A stretch of DNA of 64,000 nucleotides from Dehalococcoidia bacterium (GCA_022827095.1 JAJDTP010000004.1:124001-188000), one strand, 5' to 3'; shown: positions 8,333 to 17,301, counted from the stretch's first letter. Notes: generated from the letters alone by a model not told the origin. Translations and numbers: made by a program.

Positions 8333-9370
8333 ATGACCTCAGTACAAGACATACCGGAGATCAAGCTCCTCGAATACCGCATGACCCTGGGTATGACTAC
8401 GATGGAGGGGCGCGGGTTCTACTATCCGATGGACACCGCAATCGCCGACGACGGGCGAATGTACGTTGCCAACCGCTCGCTGGAAAACGTCACCCGCGGC
8501 GTCCGCGTCACGGTGTGCGACATTGACAGCGAGTACTACGGCACCTTCGCCGCATACGGCCAGTCCCCCGGCCAGTTCATCTGGCCCTCCGCCTGCACCC
8601 TGGACAGCCGGGGCCGGGTGTACGTCAGCGACGAAGCCACACACCGAATCTCGGTGTTCGACCGGGGAGGCGCGCTGCTGTCCGTGTGGGGCGAGCACGG
8701 CTCCGCTGAAGGTCAGCTGGACACCCCGTCCGGCCTCGCTTTCGACGCCGACGACAATCTGTATGTCGCTGACACCTACAACAACCGAGTCCAGAAGTTC
8801 ACCCCCGACGGGCGGTTCCTGCTCGTCTTCGGTGGCGAGGGCGCCGGCCCCAGCCAGCTGAGCCTCCCCTGGGGCATCACCGTGGGAGCAGATGGTTGCG
8901 TCTACGTGGCCGACTGGGGCAACGACCGCGTCCAGAAATTCTCGGCGGACGGCGAGCACCTGGCGTCCTTTGGCACCCCAGGCCGGGGCGACGGCCAGTT
9001 CCACCGGCCTTCGGGTGTGGCAGTAGACGGCGCCGGCTACATCTACGTGGCCGACTGGGGCAACGAACGCGTGCAGATACTGGACGCCGACGGCGGTTTC
9101 GTCCAGAAGCTGCGCGGCGATGCCACCCTTTCCGCCTGGGCAGCCAACTTCCTGTCCATCAACGTGGAGGAGGGCGAGGCCCGCTCCCGTGCCAACCTTG
9201 AACCCGAGATCGAGTACTTCGTGGACGACCCCCACGAGGAATCGTCCCACATCGAAAAGTATTTCTGGTCCCCCGTGTCGGTCAAGCTCGACCGCGACGG
9301 CAACCTGTACGTAACCGAAAGCAACCGGCACCGCATCCAGGTGTACCAGCCGGCCGGCGCGTCCGCATAG
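8333..9370 (+). CDS. NHL-repeat beta-propeller protein
   Basis: This 345-residue protein is built from NHL repeats, each with the core pattern P.G.a.d..g..YVAD..N.RVQ.F. At least five are clear, for example PSGLAFDADDNLYVADTYNN, PWGITVGADGCVYVADWGN and PSGVAVDGAGYIYVADWGN, and a last one ends YVTESNRHRIQVY. It should fold as a six-bladed propeller used for binding ligands or proteins. No signal peptide or membrane anchor is visible. The start at 8333 is preferred over an upstream ATG because it begins the conserved sequence; the ribosome site is weak. Its position between DUF1800 and DUF1501 suggests a shared function. Confidence 0.88.
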   Translation: MTSVQDIPEIKLLEYRMTLGMTTMEGRGFYYPMDTAIADDGRMYVANRSLENVTRGVRVTVCDIDSEYYGTFAAYGQSPGQFIWPSACTLDSRGRVYVSDEATHRISVFDRGGALLSVWGEHGSAEGQLDTPSGLAFDADDNLYVADTYNNRVQKFTPDGRFLLVFGGEGAGPSQLSLPWGITVGADGCVYVADWGNDRVQKFSADGEHLASFGTPGRGDGQFHRPSGVAVDGAGYIYVADWGNERVQILDADGGFVQKLRGDATLSAWAANFLSINVEEGEARSRANLEPEIEYFVDDPHEESSHIEKYFWSPVSVKLDRDGNLYVTESNRHRIQVYQPAGASA

Positions 9371-9397
9371 TCATTGCGAGCGCAGCGCGGCAATCCG
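9370..9397. repeat. Half copy of the palindromic element, copy 4
   Basis: Only the left arm (gtcattgcgagcgcagcgcgg) remains, starting at the NHL stop codon. The inverted right arm is missing. Confidence 0.6.
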
Positions 9398-9443
9398 TAC
9401 CAGCAGAAACGGCCCCGGCAAACCCGAACAGGAGGATAGCCCG

Positions 9444-10571
9444 ATGACTTCCACCAAGAAGGAAAGGTCGGTGGTGGTGATTGAACTCCAGGGCGGCAAC
9501 GACGCCCTGAACACCGTCATCCCCTACAACAACCCCCTCTACTACGACTTCCGCAACAACGTCGGCATCCCCGAGGGCGACGTGCTGCACCTGGACGGCG
9601 AGGTGGGCTTCAACCCCAGCCTGGCCCCAGTCAAGCACATCTGGGACCGGGGGAACTTCGCCATCATCAACGGTATCGGCTACCCGAACCCCAACCGGTC
9701 GCACTTCCGTTCGCGGGACGTCTGGTACACCGCCGAGTCGGAAAAGATCGGCGCCGAGGGCTGGCTGGCCGCCGCCATCCGCGACCTTGACGCCCGTGGC
9801 GAGAACGTCCTCACCGGCGTCAACTTCGGCCGCGGCCTCCCCCGCGCCATGGTCGCCAAGGGCGTGCCCGTCGCGTCGGTGTCCAACCTTGAGACCTACG
9901 GCCTGATGCCCGACATCCAGGACGAAAAGTCCCGCCAGTATGCCCTGGAGGCCTTCAGCCGCATCTACGGCCCCACCGAGAGCAAGGACGTCGTGGCCCA
10001 GGTGCTCTCCGAGACGGGCTCCAACGCCCTCAAGGGCGCCGACCGGCTGCGCAGCGCGCCCGATCTGTACTCATCCTCGGTGGAGTACGCCGACACTCCC
10101 ATCAGCCAGTCGCTGCGGAACATGGCGCAGGTGATGTCCGCCGATCTGGGCACGCGTATCTTCTACACCCAGCACGGCAGTTTCGACACCCACAGCAACG
10201 AGCTTCCCGCTCACCACAAGCTGTGGACCGACGTGTCCACCGCCATCGCCGATTTCACCAGCGACCTCGACGGGCACGGCATGCTTGACGACACGCTGAT
10301 CCTGGTGTTCTCCGAGTTCGGCCGGCGCATCAAGGACAACGGCACCGGCACCGACCACGGCTCCGGCGGCGTGGCCTTCGTCATCGGCGGCTCGGTAAAC
10401 GGCGGCCTCTACGGTGAGTACCCGTCCCTGCTCCCCGAGGACCATTCCGAAGGCGACCTCCACTTCACCAACGACTTCCGCTCCACCTACGCCACCATCC
10501 TCAACCGCTGGCTGGAGCTCGACCCCATCCCCATCGTCCATGGCGACTACGAACAGTTCGCGTTCCTGTAG
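9444..10571 (+). CDS. DUF1501 domain-containing protein
   Basis: This 375-residue protein shows the DUF1501 (PF07394) pattern: N-terminal VVVIELQGGNDALNTVIPY, NGIGYPNPNRSHFRSRDVWY, SFDTHSNELPAHHKLW, and FSEFGRRIKDNGTGTDHGSG. The fold is related to sulfatase/alkaline phosphatase-type enzymes but the function is unknown. Family members often carry a Tat signal; this one starts eight residues before the first strand, so it looks cytosolic. GGAGG precedes the ATG. A paralogue of the same length lies at 53321-54448. Confidence 0.9.
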   Translation: MTSTKKERSVVVIELQGGNDALNTVIPYNNPLYYDFRNNVGIPEGDVLHLDGEVGFNPSLAPVKHIWDRGNFAIINGIGYPNPNRSHFRSRDVWYTAESEKIGAEGWLAAAIRDLDARGENVLTGVNFGRGLPRAMVAKGVPVASVSNLETYGLMPDIQDEKSRQYALEAFSRIYGPTESKDVVAQVLSETGSNALKGADRLRSAPDLYSSSVEYADTPISQSLRNMAQVMSADLGTRIFYTQHGSFDTHSNELPAHHKLWTDVSTAIADFTSDLDGHGMLDDTLILVFSEFGRRIKDNGTGTDHGSGGVAFVIGGSVNGGLYGEYPSLLPEDHSEGDLHFTNDFRSTYATILNRWLELDPIPIVHGDYEQFAFL

Positions 10572-10596
10572 GCGACGCTCACATAGGGCAAGACGC

Positions 10597-10620
10597 AGGG
10601 GCGAATGATTATTCGCCCCT
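10597..10620 (+). terminator. Hairpin terminator after DUF1501
   Basis: Perfect ten-base arms aggggcgaat/attcgcccct with loop GATT, 26 bp after the DUF1501 stop. There is no long T tract, so strength is uncertain. Confidence 0.55.
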
Positions 10621-10666
10621 CATCACTCTCGTCCGCTTGACATTGCTCCCAGAAAAGTCATCGCCG

Positions 10667-11706
10667 TCAGTCCTGCCACTCGCTTAGGCGTTTTCTCATA
10701 TATTCATCCCACGCTTTAGTCAGGATATCTGGATGGTAAGTTTGATCCCCGTCTCCCCGCTGGAGTAGAACCTGCCTCCCTTGAACCTGTCCCCTAGTGA
10801 CGTGCTTGAAACCATAGAGGGATCGCGGTAGGTCCAAGCCTTCTATGTCCAAGTTTGCGAATAACGATGGGCGGTGATGTGGTGACGCCCCCAAATGATC
10901 CCACACCCATACGCCGTGAAGAGCAGATAGTCCTTCTTTTGCCTTGTTGCCGTGCCATAGCCCTAGCCCGTTGAATCCACTTTCGACGACCATGTCCTTA
11001 TCTCGATCGATAATGACGTACTCAGGGCCATATAGGTCTGACTCCGTGATGACATGGTAAGACAGTTCAGCACGGCCAGCACCAGCGCGGCTCCCCCTAG
11101 TAGTGCCGGCGTGTAGCTTGTAGCGACATTTCGCCCAATATTGCTCAGTGGTGTGCTTCGGTGCCCTAAAACAGTTCTCCCCTGGCTCCGGGTAGAGTAA
11201 GCGAGCAGCCTGCCACTGTTATGAGCGCGGGTAGCTTTCACTTCGATTTCAGTCCCAGCGATTGCGAACACTTTGCCGAGGGGTCTTCGGCGAGTTTGCT
11301 CCCGTGGGTCGTTGCAATTGACTGCAGAGAGCCAATCTGAGATCCGCCCCACCAATTCGTCGATGTCTGGGGTGCTTTGCGGCGTCCCCTTAACCTGCGT
11401 CAGGCCGATTCCTTTCCCGTCTACAGCACCGTACTCGCGCAGCCTATCACGCAGCCAATGGTCGAAATACTCACTTTCCTCGAACGACTGGTGCCGTACC
11501 TTCGCCTCTACGTAGCAACGGTTTTTGTCGGCGTCCTCTATCAGGAAGTCTGGAACTTTACCATTTGCGAGGACGGGTTGGACCGCAACCAGTTCTCCGG
11601 ATTCTTCAAAGTATCCCTCGAGTTGTTTCTCGAATCGCTTTCCCCACCAATCCTGATGCTTGTATAGCCGTTTGCGTTCCCTTTTGTAGTCGTATTGCTT
11701 TCCCAA
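10667..11706 (-). pseudogene. PD-(D/E)XK nuclease-like gene with frameshift
   Basis: The N-terminal reading frame (from 11706) encodes a nuclease-like domain with the motif PDFLIEDADKNRCYVEAKV, a good PD-(D/E)XK signature. It is followed by IGLTQVKGTPQSTPDIDELV and continues to about KVFAIAGTEIEVKATRAHN. Beyond roughly 11190-11220 this frame turns into atypical sequence. The -1/+1 alternative frame then carries plausible protein from ARLLYPEPGENC through SDLYGPEYVIIDRDKDMVVE to the stop at 10667. One indel would restore a single ~345-residue protein. It could be a real pseudogene or a base-calling error. I do not recognise the family beyond the nuclease fold. Confidence 0.65.
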
Positions 11707-11801
11707 GTCTGGTCATCTCCTTTATGGTCAGGTCATCTGATTCGTGGTTCGGCGGAAAATATGAGCGAATGAGCGAACTTTCTTGACAGGCACCTCGTGC
11801 G

Positions 11802-12933
11802 TCACCCGCCCCAAACCTCCCCCGCCACCTCCGCCACCAGCTCCAGCTTCCGCCACTGGTCGTCCTCGCTGAGCAGGTTGCCGGCCGCCGTTGACGCGAA
11901 GCCGCACTGCGGGCTGAGAGCCAGCCGTTCCAGCGGCACGTACCGGCTGGCCTCCTCGATGCGCTCCAGCAGGTAGTCCCGCGACTCCACCGCCGCCGCC
12001 TTGCTGCTGACCAGGCCCAACACCACCATCTTGTCGTCGGGCATGAGGCGCAGCGGCTCGAAGGTGCCGGCCCGCTCCGTGTCGTACTCCAGTAGGAACC
12101 GGTCCACCGCCAGGGAACCGAACAGCCGCTCCGCGATGGCCTCGTAGCCGCCCTCGGCGTACCACTTGCTCTGGTTGTTGCCACGGCAGATGTGCATCGC
12201 GATGGCGGTGCCGGGCATTTGAGCGTCCCCCAGGCATTTGAGCGTCCCCCAGGCAGAAGTTGTCGGCGTTCACCGCCTCCTCGAACATCGCGTCCGGGTC
12301 CTCGCCCAACTCCCGCAGGTGCCCCCGCCAGCGCGGGTCAACGTAGTAGCTGTAGCGCGGCGCGTCGATCTGGATGTAGTCGACCCCGGCCTCCAGCAGC
12401 GCGGCAATCTCCGCCCTGATGAAGCCGGCGATCTCCCAAAGCAGGTCTGACCGCGTTGGATAGAACCGGTCGCTGACGCCCGGCTGGTAGGCGATGGCCG
12501 GGAACTGGCTGGGGCTGGGCAGCGTCATCTTGACCGGACCCGGCGCGTGCTCCTGCAGGAACCCCAGTTGGTTCTCGGTGAGGCCGCGTACCTGACGCAG
12601 CTTTGCTCCCACCACCTGCCGCGTGCCCTGCTCGGATGGTTCGCCGCCCGGTCCCTGCCAGACCCGCACCACCGCCGGACGCTCCGGCATGACGAAGCCG
12701 TCCACCGCCTCGATCAGGTCGTTCTGGAACCCGGTACGGCGGAACTCGCCGTCGGTGAACACGGATACGCCGGCGGCTCGCTGCCGTTCCAGCGCTTCCA
12801 GGATGGCCCGGTTCTCGACCGCCTGCAGCTCGTCCGCATTCAAACCGCCCGCCTGATAGGCCGCCCGCGCCTCATGCACCTCCGGCGGGCGCAGCAGGCT
12901 CCCCACGTGGTCAGCACGAAAGATGTCCGCCAT
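11802..12933 (-). pseudogene. MetE-like methyltransferase broken by a 19-bp tandem duplication
   Basis: From ATG 12933 the protein starts MADIFRADHVGSLLRPPEVH, the opening of the COG0620 methionine synthase II/MetE C-terminal family. It runs in frame to NADNFCLGDAQMPG. There a perfect 19-bp duplication (12215-12252) shifts the frame. Removing one copy joins it to TAIAMHICRGNNQSKWY and on to the stop at 11802, giving ~370 residues. The zinc-site pattern HxC (MHIC), a later Glu and Cys (LSPQCGFAS) are all present. The restored enzyme would transfer methyl groups to a thiol. As sequenced the product is truncated after ~240 native residues plus a frameshifted tail. Confidence 0.88.
12215..12252. 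repeat. Perfect 19-bp tandem duplication inside the MetE-like gene
   Basis: Two adjacent identical 19-base units (12215-12233 and 12234-12252) begin gcatttgagcgtccccc, with three bases of a third unit. Nineteen is not a multiple of three, so the second unit causes the frameshift. Confidence 0.95.
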
Positions 12934-12970
12934 TGGTTCCCTCCCCCAATGCGACGGGTGCCTGCGTCGT

Positions 12971-12994
12971 AGGGGCGAATGATCACTCGCCCCT
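12971..12994 (-). terminator. Hairpin between nitroreductase and MetE-like gene
   Basis: Inverted repeat aggggcga...tcgcccct (12971-12994) lies just after the nitroreductase stop on the minus strand. It resembles the hairpin at 10597 in sequence. Confidence 0.5.
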
Positions 12995-13025
12995 GCCCGT
13001 CGCAGGCGTCAATGCGTCAACCGAT

Positions 13026-13667
13026 TTAATCTGCGATGTAGGTCTCGCCCCACCGGTCCAGGTACACCACGTCCGACAGCGGCCCCCGTCGCACCGGCCC
13101 GAAGTTGCCCATGGGGTAGCCGATGGGCAGGATGGCATAGGAGTGGACACCGGGCGGCAGGCCCAGAATCTCCTCAACCTCTTTCTCGTGGCGCAAGTGC
13201 CGACTGGTGAGCGTCGAGCCGAGGCCCAACGCGCGGGCGGCCAGCAGCATGTTCTGCACCGCCGGATAGATCGACGCGCCGGCCGAGCGCGTCGGCGTCT
13301 CCGCCCCGTCGTCCTGGCAAGCCACGATCCACACCGGAGCCTCGTGGTAGTGCTCGGTGAGGTACTCGACCGCGTCGTGCTGCCGGCGGTACCGGCCCGG
13401 GCTGGAGCCGGGAGGCGGCTCGCTGCCCAAGTAGCGCGGCCCGACCACCTCGTCAAAGGCCTTCTGGTACCACTTCTGCACCTGCTCCTTGATGCTGCGG
13501 TCCTTGACCACCAGGAACCGCCAACGCTGGTTGGCTCCGCCGTTGGCCGCCCACTGTCCGGCCTGCAGGATGCGGTGTATCAGCTCGTCGGGCACCGGGT
13601 CCGGCTTGAGCCGACGCATGGCCCGCGTCGTGCGCATGATGTGAAACAGTTCGGTGGATTCCGTCAT
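13026..13667 (-). CDS. Nitroreductase-family FMN oxidoreductase
   Basis: This 213-residue protein has the nitroreductase layout. MRTTRAMRRLKPDPVPDELI holds the N-terminal FMN phosphate contacts, QAGQWAANGGANQRWRFLVV follows, and the C-terminal region reads LPIGYPMGNFGPVRR. Such enzymes use NAD(P)H and bound FMN to reduce nitro groups, quinones or related compounds, usually as dimers. The actual substrate is unknown. The gene stands alone between a hairpin and a palindromic repeat. Confidence 0.88.
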   Translation of the reverse strand: MTESTELFHIMRTTRAMRRLKPDPVPDELIHRILQAGQWAANGGANQRWRFLVVKDRSIKEQVQKWYQKAFDEVVGPRYLGSEPPPGSSPGRYRRQHDAVEYLTEHYHEAPVWIVACQDDGAETPTRSAGASIYPAVQNMLLAARALGLGSTLTSRHLRHEKEVEEILGLPPGVHSYAILPIGYPMGNFGPVRRGPLSDVVYLDRWGETYIAD

Positions 13668-13703
13668 TGGGTGTATCCCTCCGGTTTTATGCCTGTGTGG
13701 TTT

Positions 13704-13794
13704 GTCATCGCGAGGAGCGTAGCGACGTGGCGATCTCGGTCTCGTAGCAACGCCCGTTGGTCCAACGAGATTGCCACGCTGCGCTCGCAGTGAC
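13704..13794. repeat. Palindromic MITE-like element, copy 5
   Basis: An inverted core gtcatcgcgaggagcgtagcg ... ctgcgctcgcagtgac lies between the nitroreductase and enoyl-CoA hydratase genes. The arm variant matches copies 2, 6 and 15. Confidence 0.75.
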
Positions 13795-13801
13795 GATCTT
13801 G

Positions 13802-14572
13802 TCAGTCAAATCTCGGCGCGCGCTTCTCCAGGAAGGCGGTCATGGCCTCGTGGGGGTAAGGCGTGGCGAAGCCCAGGGCGAAGGCCTTGATGGTGTACTC
13901 CGCCGACTCCGCCTCGCCCAGTTCCAGCCACTTGCCGACGATGTCCTTCTGAGATGCCAGCACGGGACGGGCCATGCCCAGGAACTCCCGCGCCGTATTC
14001 ATCGCCGTTTCGTGTACGTTGTCGTTACCCACCACCTCGTCCACCAGGCCGATGCGGTGCGCCTCGCTAGCGTCGATGATCTCGCCGGTGAGCAGCATCT
14101 TGCGCGCGCGGCCGAGGCCCACGGTGGGCGGCAGCAGCGACGCCTCGATGACCGAGGGCAGACCCACCCGCACCTCCGGCAACCCGAAGATGGCGTCAGT
14201 TGATGCGATGCGGATGTCAGCCGCCAGCGCCAGCTCCAGCGCGCCGCCCAGGCACGGCCCCTGGATCGCGGCCACCACGGGTACCGGCACGTCCACCAGG
14301 ATGCGGGCGGCCCGGTGCAGGCTGCGGATGAACTGCTCTGCCGTCAGCGGCGTCAGGTCCTTCATCTCGCGCAAATCCACGCCGGCCGAAAACGCCCGCT
14401 CGCCGGCCCCGCGCAGGATGATGGCCCGCACCGTCGGGTCGTTGCCGCACTCCTCAACCTGCTCCCTCAGTTCCCGGAACACCGCCGGACCCAGCAGGTT
14501 TAGGTGCGTCCGCCCCTGGACATACACCGTGGCAATCCCATCCCTGTGCTCTACGGACACTCCTGAGGGCAT
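13802..14572 (-). CDS. Enoyl-CoA hydratase/isomerase family protein
   Basis: This 256-residue crotonase-fold protein carries the acyl-CoA oxyanion motifs ERAFSAGVDLREMKDL and AIQGPCLGGALELALAADIR. The active-site region is DAIFGLPEVRVGLPSVIEAS; its Glu (LPE) fits a hydratase residue, but the second catalytic Glu is less clear. It probably acts in fatty-acid or aromatic catabolism. The start at 14572 lies 1 bp past the stop of the upstream alpha/beta hydrolase, so the two are coupled. A longer in-frame extension is low-complexity Arg-rich sequence and was rejected. Confidence 0.88.
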   Translation of the reverse strand: MPSGVSVEHRDGIATVYVQGRTHLNLLGPAVFRELREQVEECGNDPTVRAIILRGAGERAFSAGVDLREMKDLTPLTAEQFIRSLHRAARILVDVPVPVVAAIQGPCLGGALELALAADIRIASTDAIFGLPEVRVGLPSVIEASLLPPTVGLGRARKMLLTGEIIDASEAHRIGLVDEVVGNDNVHETAMNTAREFLGMARPVLASQKDIVGKWLELGEAESAEYTIKAFALGFATPYPHEAMTAFLEKRAPRFD

Positions 14573-14573
14573 A

Positions 14574-15389
14574 TCAGTCACCCACTGCGGCCGCAACCGG
14601 CTCCGGCGCGGCCACCACCGCCTCGATGAATCGCAGCACCTCGAAGTTGAAGATGTCCGGCTTCTCGAAATAGACCGAGTGGCCCGCCTCCGGAACCCGC
14701 AGCAGCCGCGCGCCGGGGATGGCCCGCACACCGGCCTCGATGACCTGCGGCGGCGAGATCTGGTCGTCCTCTCCCACGAAGAACAGCGTCGGCACTTTCA
14801 GGTTCGCCAGTTGGTCCGCGCTGGGTCCGGCCACCGCGCCGCCCGGCGGCGTGTGACGCGGCGGGTTGGTGCGCGATACTTGCAGGTACAGGTTGGCCAG
14901 GTTGGGGTTCCGTTGCACGAACAGGGGCGCGACGGCGCGGTATCCGATGTCTACATTGGCGGCGGGGTTGGACGCCTGCTTCTCCGCCCAGATGCGCTGC
15001 TGTTCCAGCACTTCCGGCACGTTCATCCCGCCCACGGTGTCGGCCATCACCAGGCTCCTGACCCGCTCGGGGTTTGCCACCGCAAACCCCAGCATTGTCC
15101 GGCCGCCCATGGACTGCGCCACCAGGTGCGCCGACTCGATCCCCAGGTGGTCCAGCAGGCCCCGCAGGTCGTCGACAAACGAGTTCTGGCCCGGCCCGTT
15201 GGGCACATCGTACGAGTGGCCGAACCCCCGGTGGTCGAAGGTGACGCACCGGTAATTCTGCGAGAAGAAGGGTATCTGCTGCCACCAACTCAGCAGGTTG
15301 CCGCCGGCGCCGTGGGCGAACACGATGGCCTCGCCCTCGCCGTAGCTCTGGTAATGCAGGTCAATTCCGTTGATTTGCGCGCTGCTCAC
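14574..15389 (-). CDS. Alpha/beta hydrolase
   Basis: This 271-residue serine hydrolase has the oxyanion loop AHGAGGNLLSWWQQ, the DHRGFGHS motif and the nucleophile elbow HLVAQSMGGRTM. The acid is in FFVGEDDQISPP and the catalytic His in PEAGHSVYFEKP. The triad is complete. It resembles meta-cleavage product hydrolases and related C-C or ester hydrolases. The start is GTG at 15389, chosen because GAGAGGTG stands just upstream and the sequence before it is not conserved-looking. It is coupled to the downstream enoyl-CoA hydratase, which suggests a degradation pathway. Confidence 0.88.
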   Translation of the reverse strand: MSSAQINGIDLHYQSYGEGEAIVFAHGAGGNLLSWWQQIPFFSQNYRCVTFDHRGFGHSYDVPNGPGQNSFVDDLRGLLDHLGIESAHLVAQSMGGRTMLGFAVANPERVRSLVMADTVGGMNVPEVLEQQRIWAEKQASNPAANVDIGYRAVAPLFVQRNPNLANLYLQVSRTNPPRHTPPGGAVAGPSADQLANLKVPTLFFVGEDDQISPPQVIEAGVRAIPGARLLRVPEAGHSVYFEKPDIFNFEVLRFIEAVVAAPEPVAAAVGD

Positions 15390-15510
15390 GTTGCACCTCT
15401 CGGGAGTTTCGGGACGGTTTGGTGTCGTTGTTGACTCGTCCCAAGTTTGGCATCGCCGGCACGGCGTGGCAATCCCGTATACGAACTCGGGCCTACCCGC
15501 TTGGCAAATC

Positions 15511-15620
15511 GTCAGAATCCGGATTGGTGGGATTTCATGATTTGCCGGGAGCGGGAGATCTCCATCACGGAGCGGTTCCAATCCTGACCATCCCAAAATC
15601 TTGAAAATCCTGATTCTGAC
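15511..15620. repeat. Imperfect inverted repeat, third repeat family
   Basis: The outer arms gtcagaatcc.gat and atcctgattctgac are inverted. Inner segments such as ggattggtgggat and atcctgaccatccc also pair imperfectly. The ends resemble the widespread TCAGAATC-type palindromic repeats. Only this copy was seen in the window. Confidence 0.55.
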
Positions 15621-15669
15621 GGCTCCTCGCCGCCGCCAGGTATAAGTTCGTGATATTCGTCATCAATCT

Positions 15670-15688
15670 ATATGCCTTGTGGGCATAT
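15670..15688. promoter_or_regulatory. Short palindrome upstream of MFS gene, possible operator
   Basis: Perfect seven-base arms atatgcc/ggcatat with loop TTGTG, about 72 bp before the MFS start. It could be a repressor site. No regulator gene is adjacent, so this is tentative. Confidence 0.25.
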
Positions 15689-15759
15689 TGGCAAAAGGCG
15701 TAGAATGTGCCGCGTTGCGCAACGGCAATCGTCGCGTTGCGCCGCTTTCCTTAACCGCC

Positions 15760-17112
15760 ATGAGCAGCAACGCCGCACCGTCCGCCGGGCCACGATCTCG
15801 CTTCCGCCGGCCCAACATCTACTACGGCTGGTACATCGTCGCCATCACTGGCTTCGTGATGACCGTCGCCACGGTGCCCATGTTCCATGCGATGACGCTG
15901 TGGAATCCGGCGCTGGAAGCCCATTTCGGCTGGAAACGGGGCGCCCTGTCCATGGCCATGGCTTTAACGCGGATTGAAGGCGGGTTGATGGGCCCCATCG
16001 AAGGCTATCTCACCGACAAGCTGGGCGGTCGGAAGATGGTGTTAATCGGGTTCATCATCCTGGGCTTCGGTTTCCTGGCTTTTTCCCAAATCGGCGCCGG
16101 ATTCTGGCCGGTTTCGCCTCTTTACACCTTCTACTTCGCCTTCATGGTGATGGCACTGGGGCAGGGCATGGGCAGTTGGGTGCCCATGATGACCACCATC
16201 AACAACTGGTTCTCCCGGCGTATGGCAACAGCTATGGCCTGGGCCAACTGGATCAGCCGCGGGGGAGCTCTGATTGTGGTGCCCCTCATCGGATTGGGCA
16301 TCAACAGTCCCATCGGATGGCAGGGTACTGCGTTGGTGGTCGCCGTAGTGGTGTTCGCCTCCGCCATTCCGTTCTACCTGGTAATTCGCAACAAACCGGA
16401 GGACATGGGCCTGCAGATGGACGGAGAGGCCGAGCCAGCCGGCCGCGCGCGTGGAGGTCAGCGTAGCCCGTCCGCGCCACAGGGCTTGACTGCGCAGCAG
16501 GCGGTTCGCACCGCGGCGTTCTGGCTCATCGCCGTAGGACACGGCCTGACCAGCATGATAATCCTGGCCATTATGACCCACCTGGGCCTGTTTTTGAACG
16601 ACGCCGGGTTCGGGGCGCATATCGCGCCGGTGGTCACCACCTATACCTTTGTCGCCATGTGGGCGCAGTTGCTTGGCGGGTACATGGGCGACCGGTTCCC
16701 CAAGCGCATCAGCATTTTCGTCTTCACCACCATTCAGGCCGGCGCCGTGGTCCTGTTGACCTTCAGCGCCGACCTCTGGATGTTCTACGCATTCGCCGTC
16801 GCTTTCGGCCTGGGTTTCGGCGGACGCAACCCGCTGACCACTTCAATTCGGGGCGAGTACTTCGGTCGGGGCAATTTCGGCAAAATCCTGGGCATCAGCA
16901 CCATCCCCATGAATATTCTGCTGCTGGGAGCCGGCCCCTTCGCCGGTTACATGTACGACTGGCAGGGGTCTTACACCATCGCTTTCCTGGTGCTGGCAGG
17001 TTTCAACTTCCTGGGCGGTATCTGCTTCCTGTTCGCCAAACGTCCCCAGATCCCGACCGCCCCCGCCGCGGCCGTCCCCGTGCCCGCCCCGGCCGCCGCC
17101 GGCGACTCCTAA
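15760..17112 (+). CDS. Major facilitator superfamily transporter
   Basis: This 450-residue membrane protein has about twelve hydrophobic segments. The first begins YYGWYIVAITGFVMTVATVP, typical of OFA/monocarboxylate-type MFS carriers. A conserved loop follows segment 2 (GYLTDKLGGRKM) and a second half-repeat loop reads GGYMGDRFPKR. The central cytoplasmic linker (~220-250) is charged. The C-terminus is an Ala/Pro-rich tail. The substrate is unknown; organic acids are a guess from subfamily likeness. The ATG at 15760 is preferred over one 81 bp upstream because the latter adds unrelated sequence. Confidence 0.88.
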   Translation: MSSNAAPSAGPRSRFRRPNIYYGWYIVAITGFVMTVATVPMFHAMTLWNPALEAHFGWKRGALSMAMALTRIEGGLMGPIEGYLTDKLGGRKMVLIGFIILGFGFLAFSQIGAGFWPVSPLYTFYFAFMVMALGQGMGSWVPMMTTINNWFSRRMATAMAWANWISRGGALIVVPLIGLGINSPIGWQGTALVVAVVVFASAIPFYLVIRNKPEDMGLQMDGEAEPAGRARGGQRSPSAPQGLTAQQAVRTAAFWLIAVGHGLTSMIILAIMTHLGLFLNDAGFGAHIAPVVTTYTFVAMWAQLLGGYMGDRFPKRISIFVFTTIQAGAVVLLTFSADLWMFYAFAVAFGLGFGGRNPLTTSIRGEYFGRGNFGKILGISTIPMNILLLGAGPFAGYMYDWQGSYTIAFLVLAGFNFLGGICFLFAKRPQIPTAPAAAVPVPAPAAAGDS

Positions 17113-17169
17113 GTCACAGCTGGCCGGCAGCGCCCGCACTTGCCATGAGAACCCACACGTAGCCATTTG

Positions 17170-17260
17170 GTCATCGCGAAGAACGTAGCGACGTGGCGAT
17201 CTCGCGCCCGCAGCATCGTTCCTTGCCCCGACGAGATTGCCGCGCTGCGCTCGCAATGAC
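17170..17260. repeat. Palindromic MITE-like element, copy 6
   Basis: An inverted core gtcatcgcgaagaacgtagcg ... gctgcgctcgcaatgac lies between the convergent MFS and cyclophilin genes. The right flank aagtgcgtacgcat is a worn type B end. Confidence 0.72.
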
Positions 17261-17301
17261 AGTCCAGGCGAAGTGCGTACGCATAGGCCTCGCAAATGAT
17301 T

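Larger units (their letters stand above)
15390..15759. other. Divergent intergenic region
   Basis: This 370-bp gap separates the divergent alpha/beta hydrolase and MFS genes. It contains a long imperfect inverted repeat (15511-15620) and a short perfect palindrome (15670-15688), both listed separately. No further coding sequence was recognised. Confidence 0.6.

Noticed and set aside
16042-16620. Minus-strand frame opposite the MFS gene
   Set aside because: No motif and strong antisense codon bias; the MFS protein on the plus strand is unambiguous.
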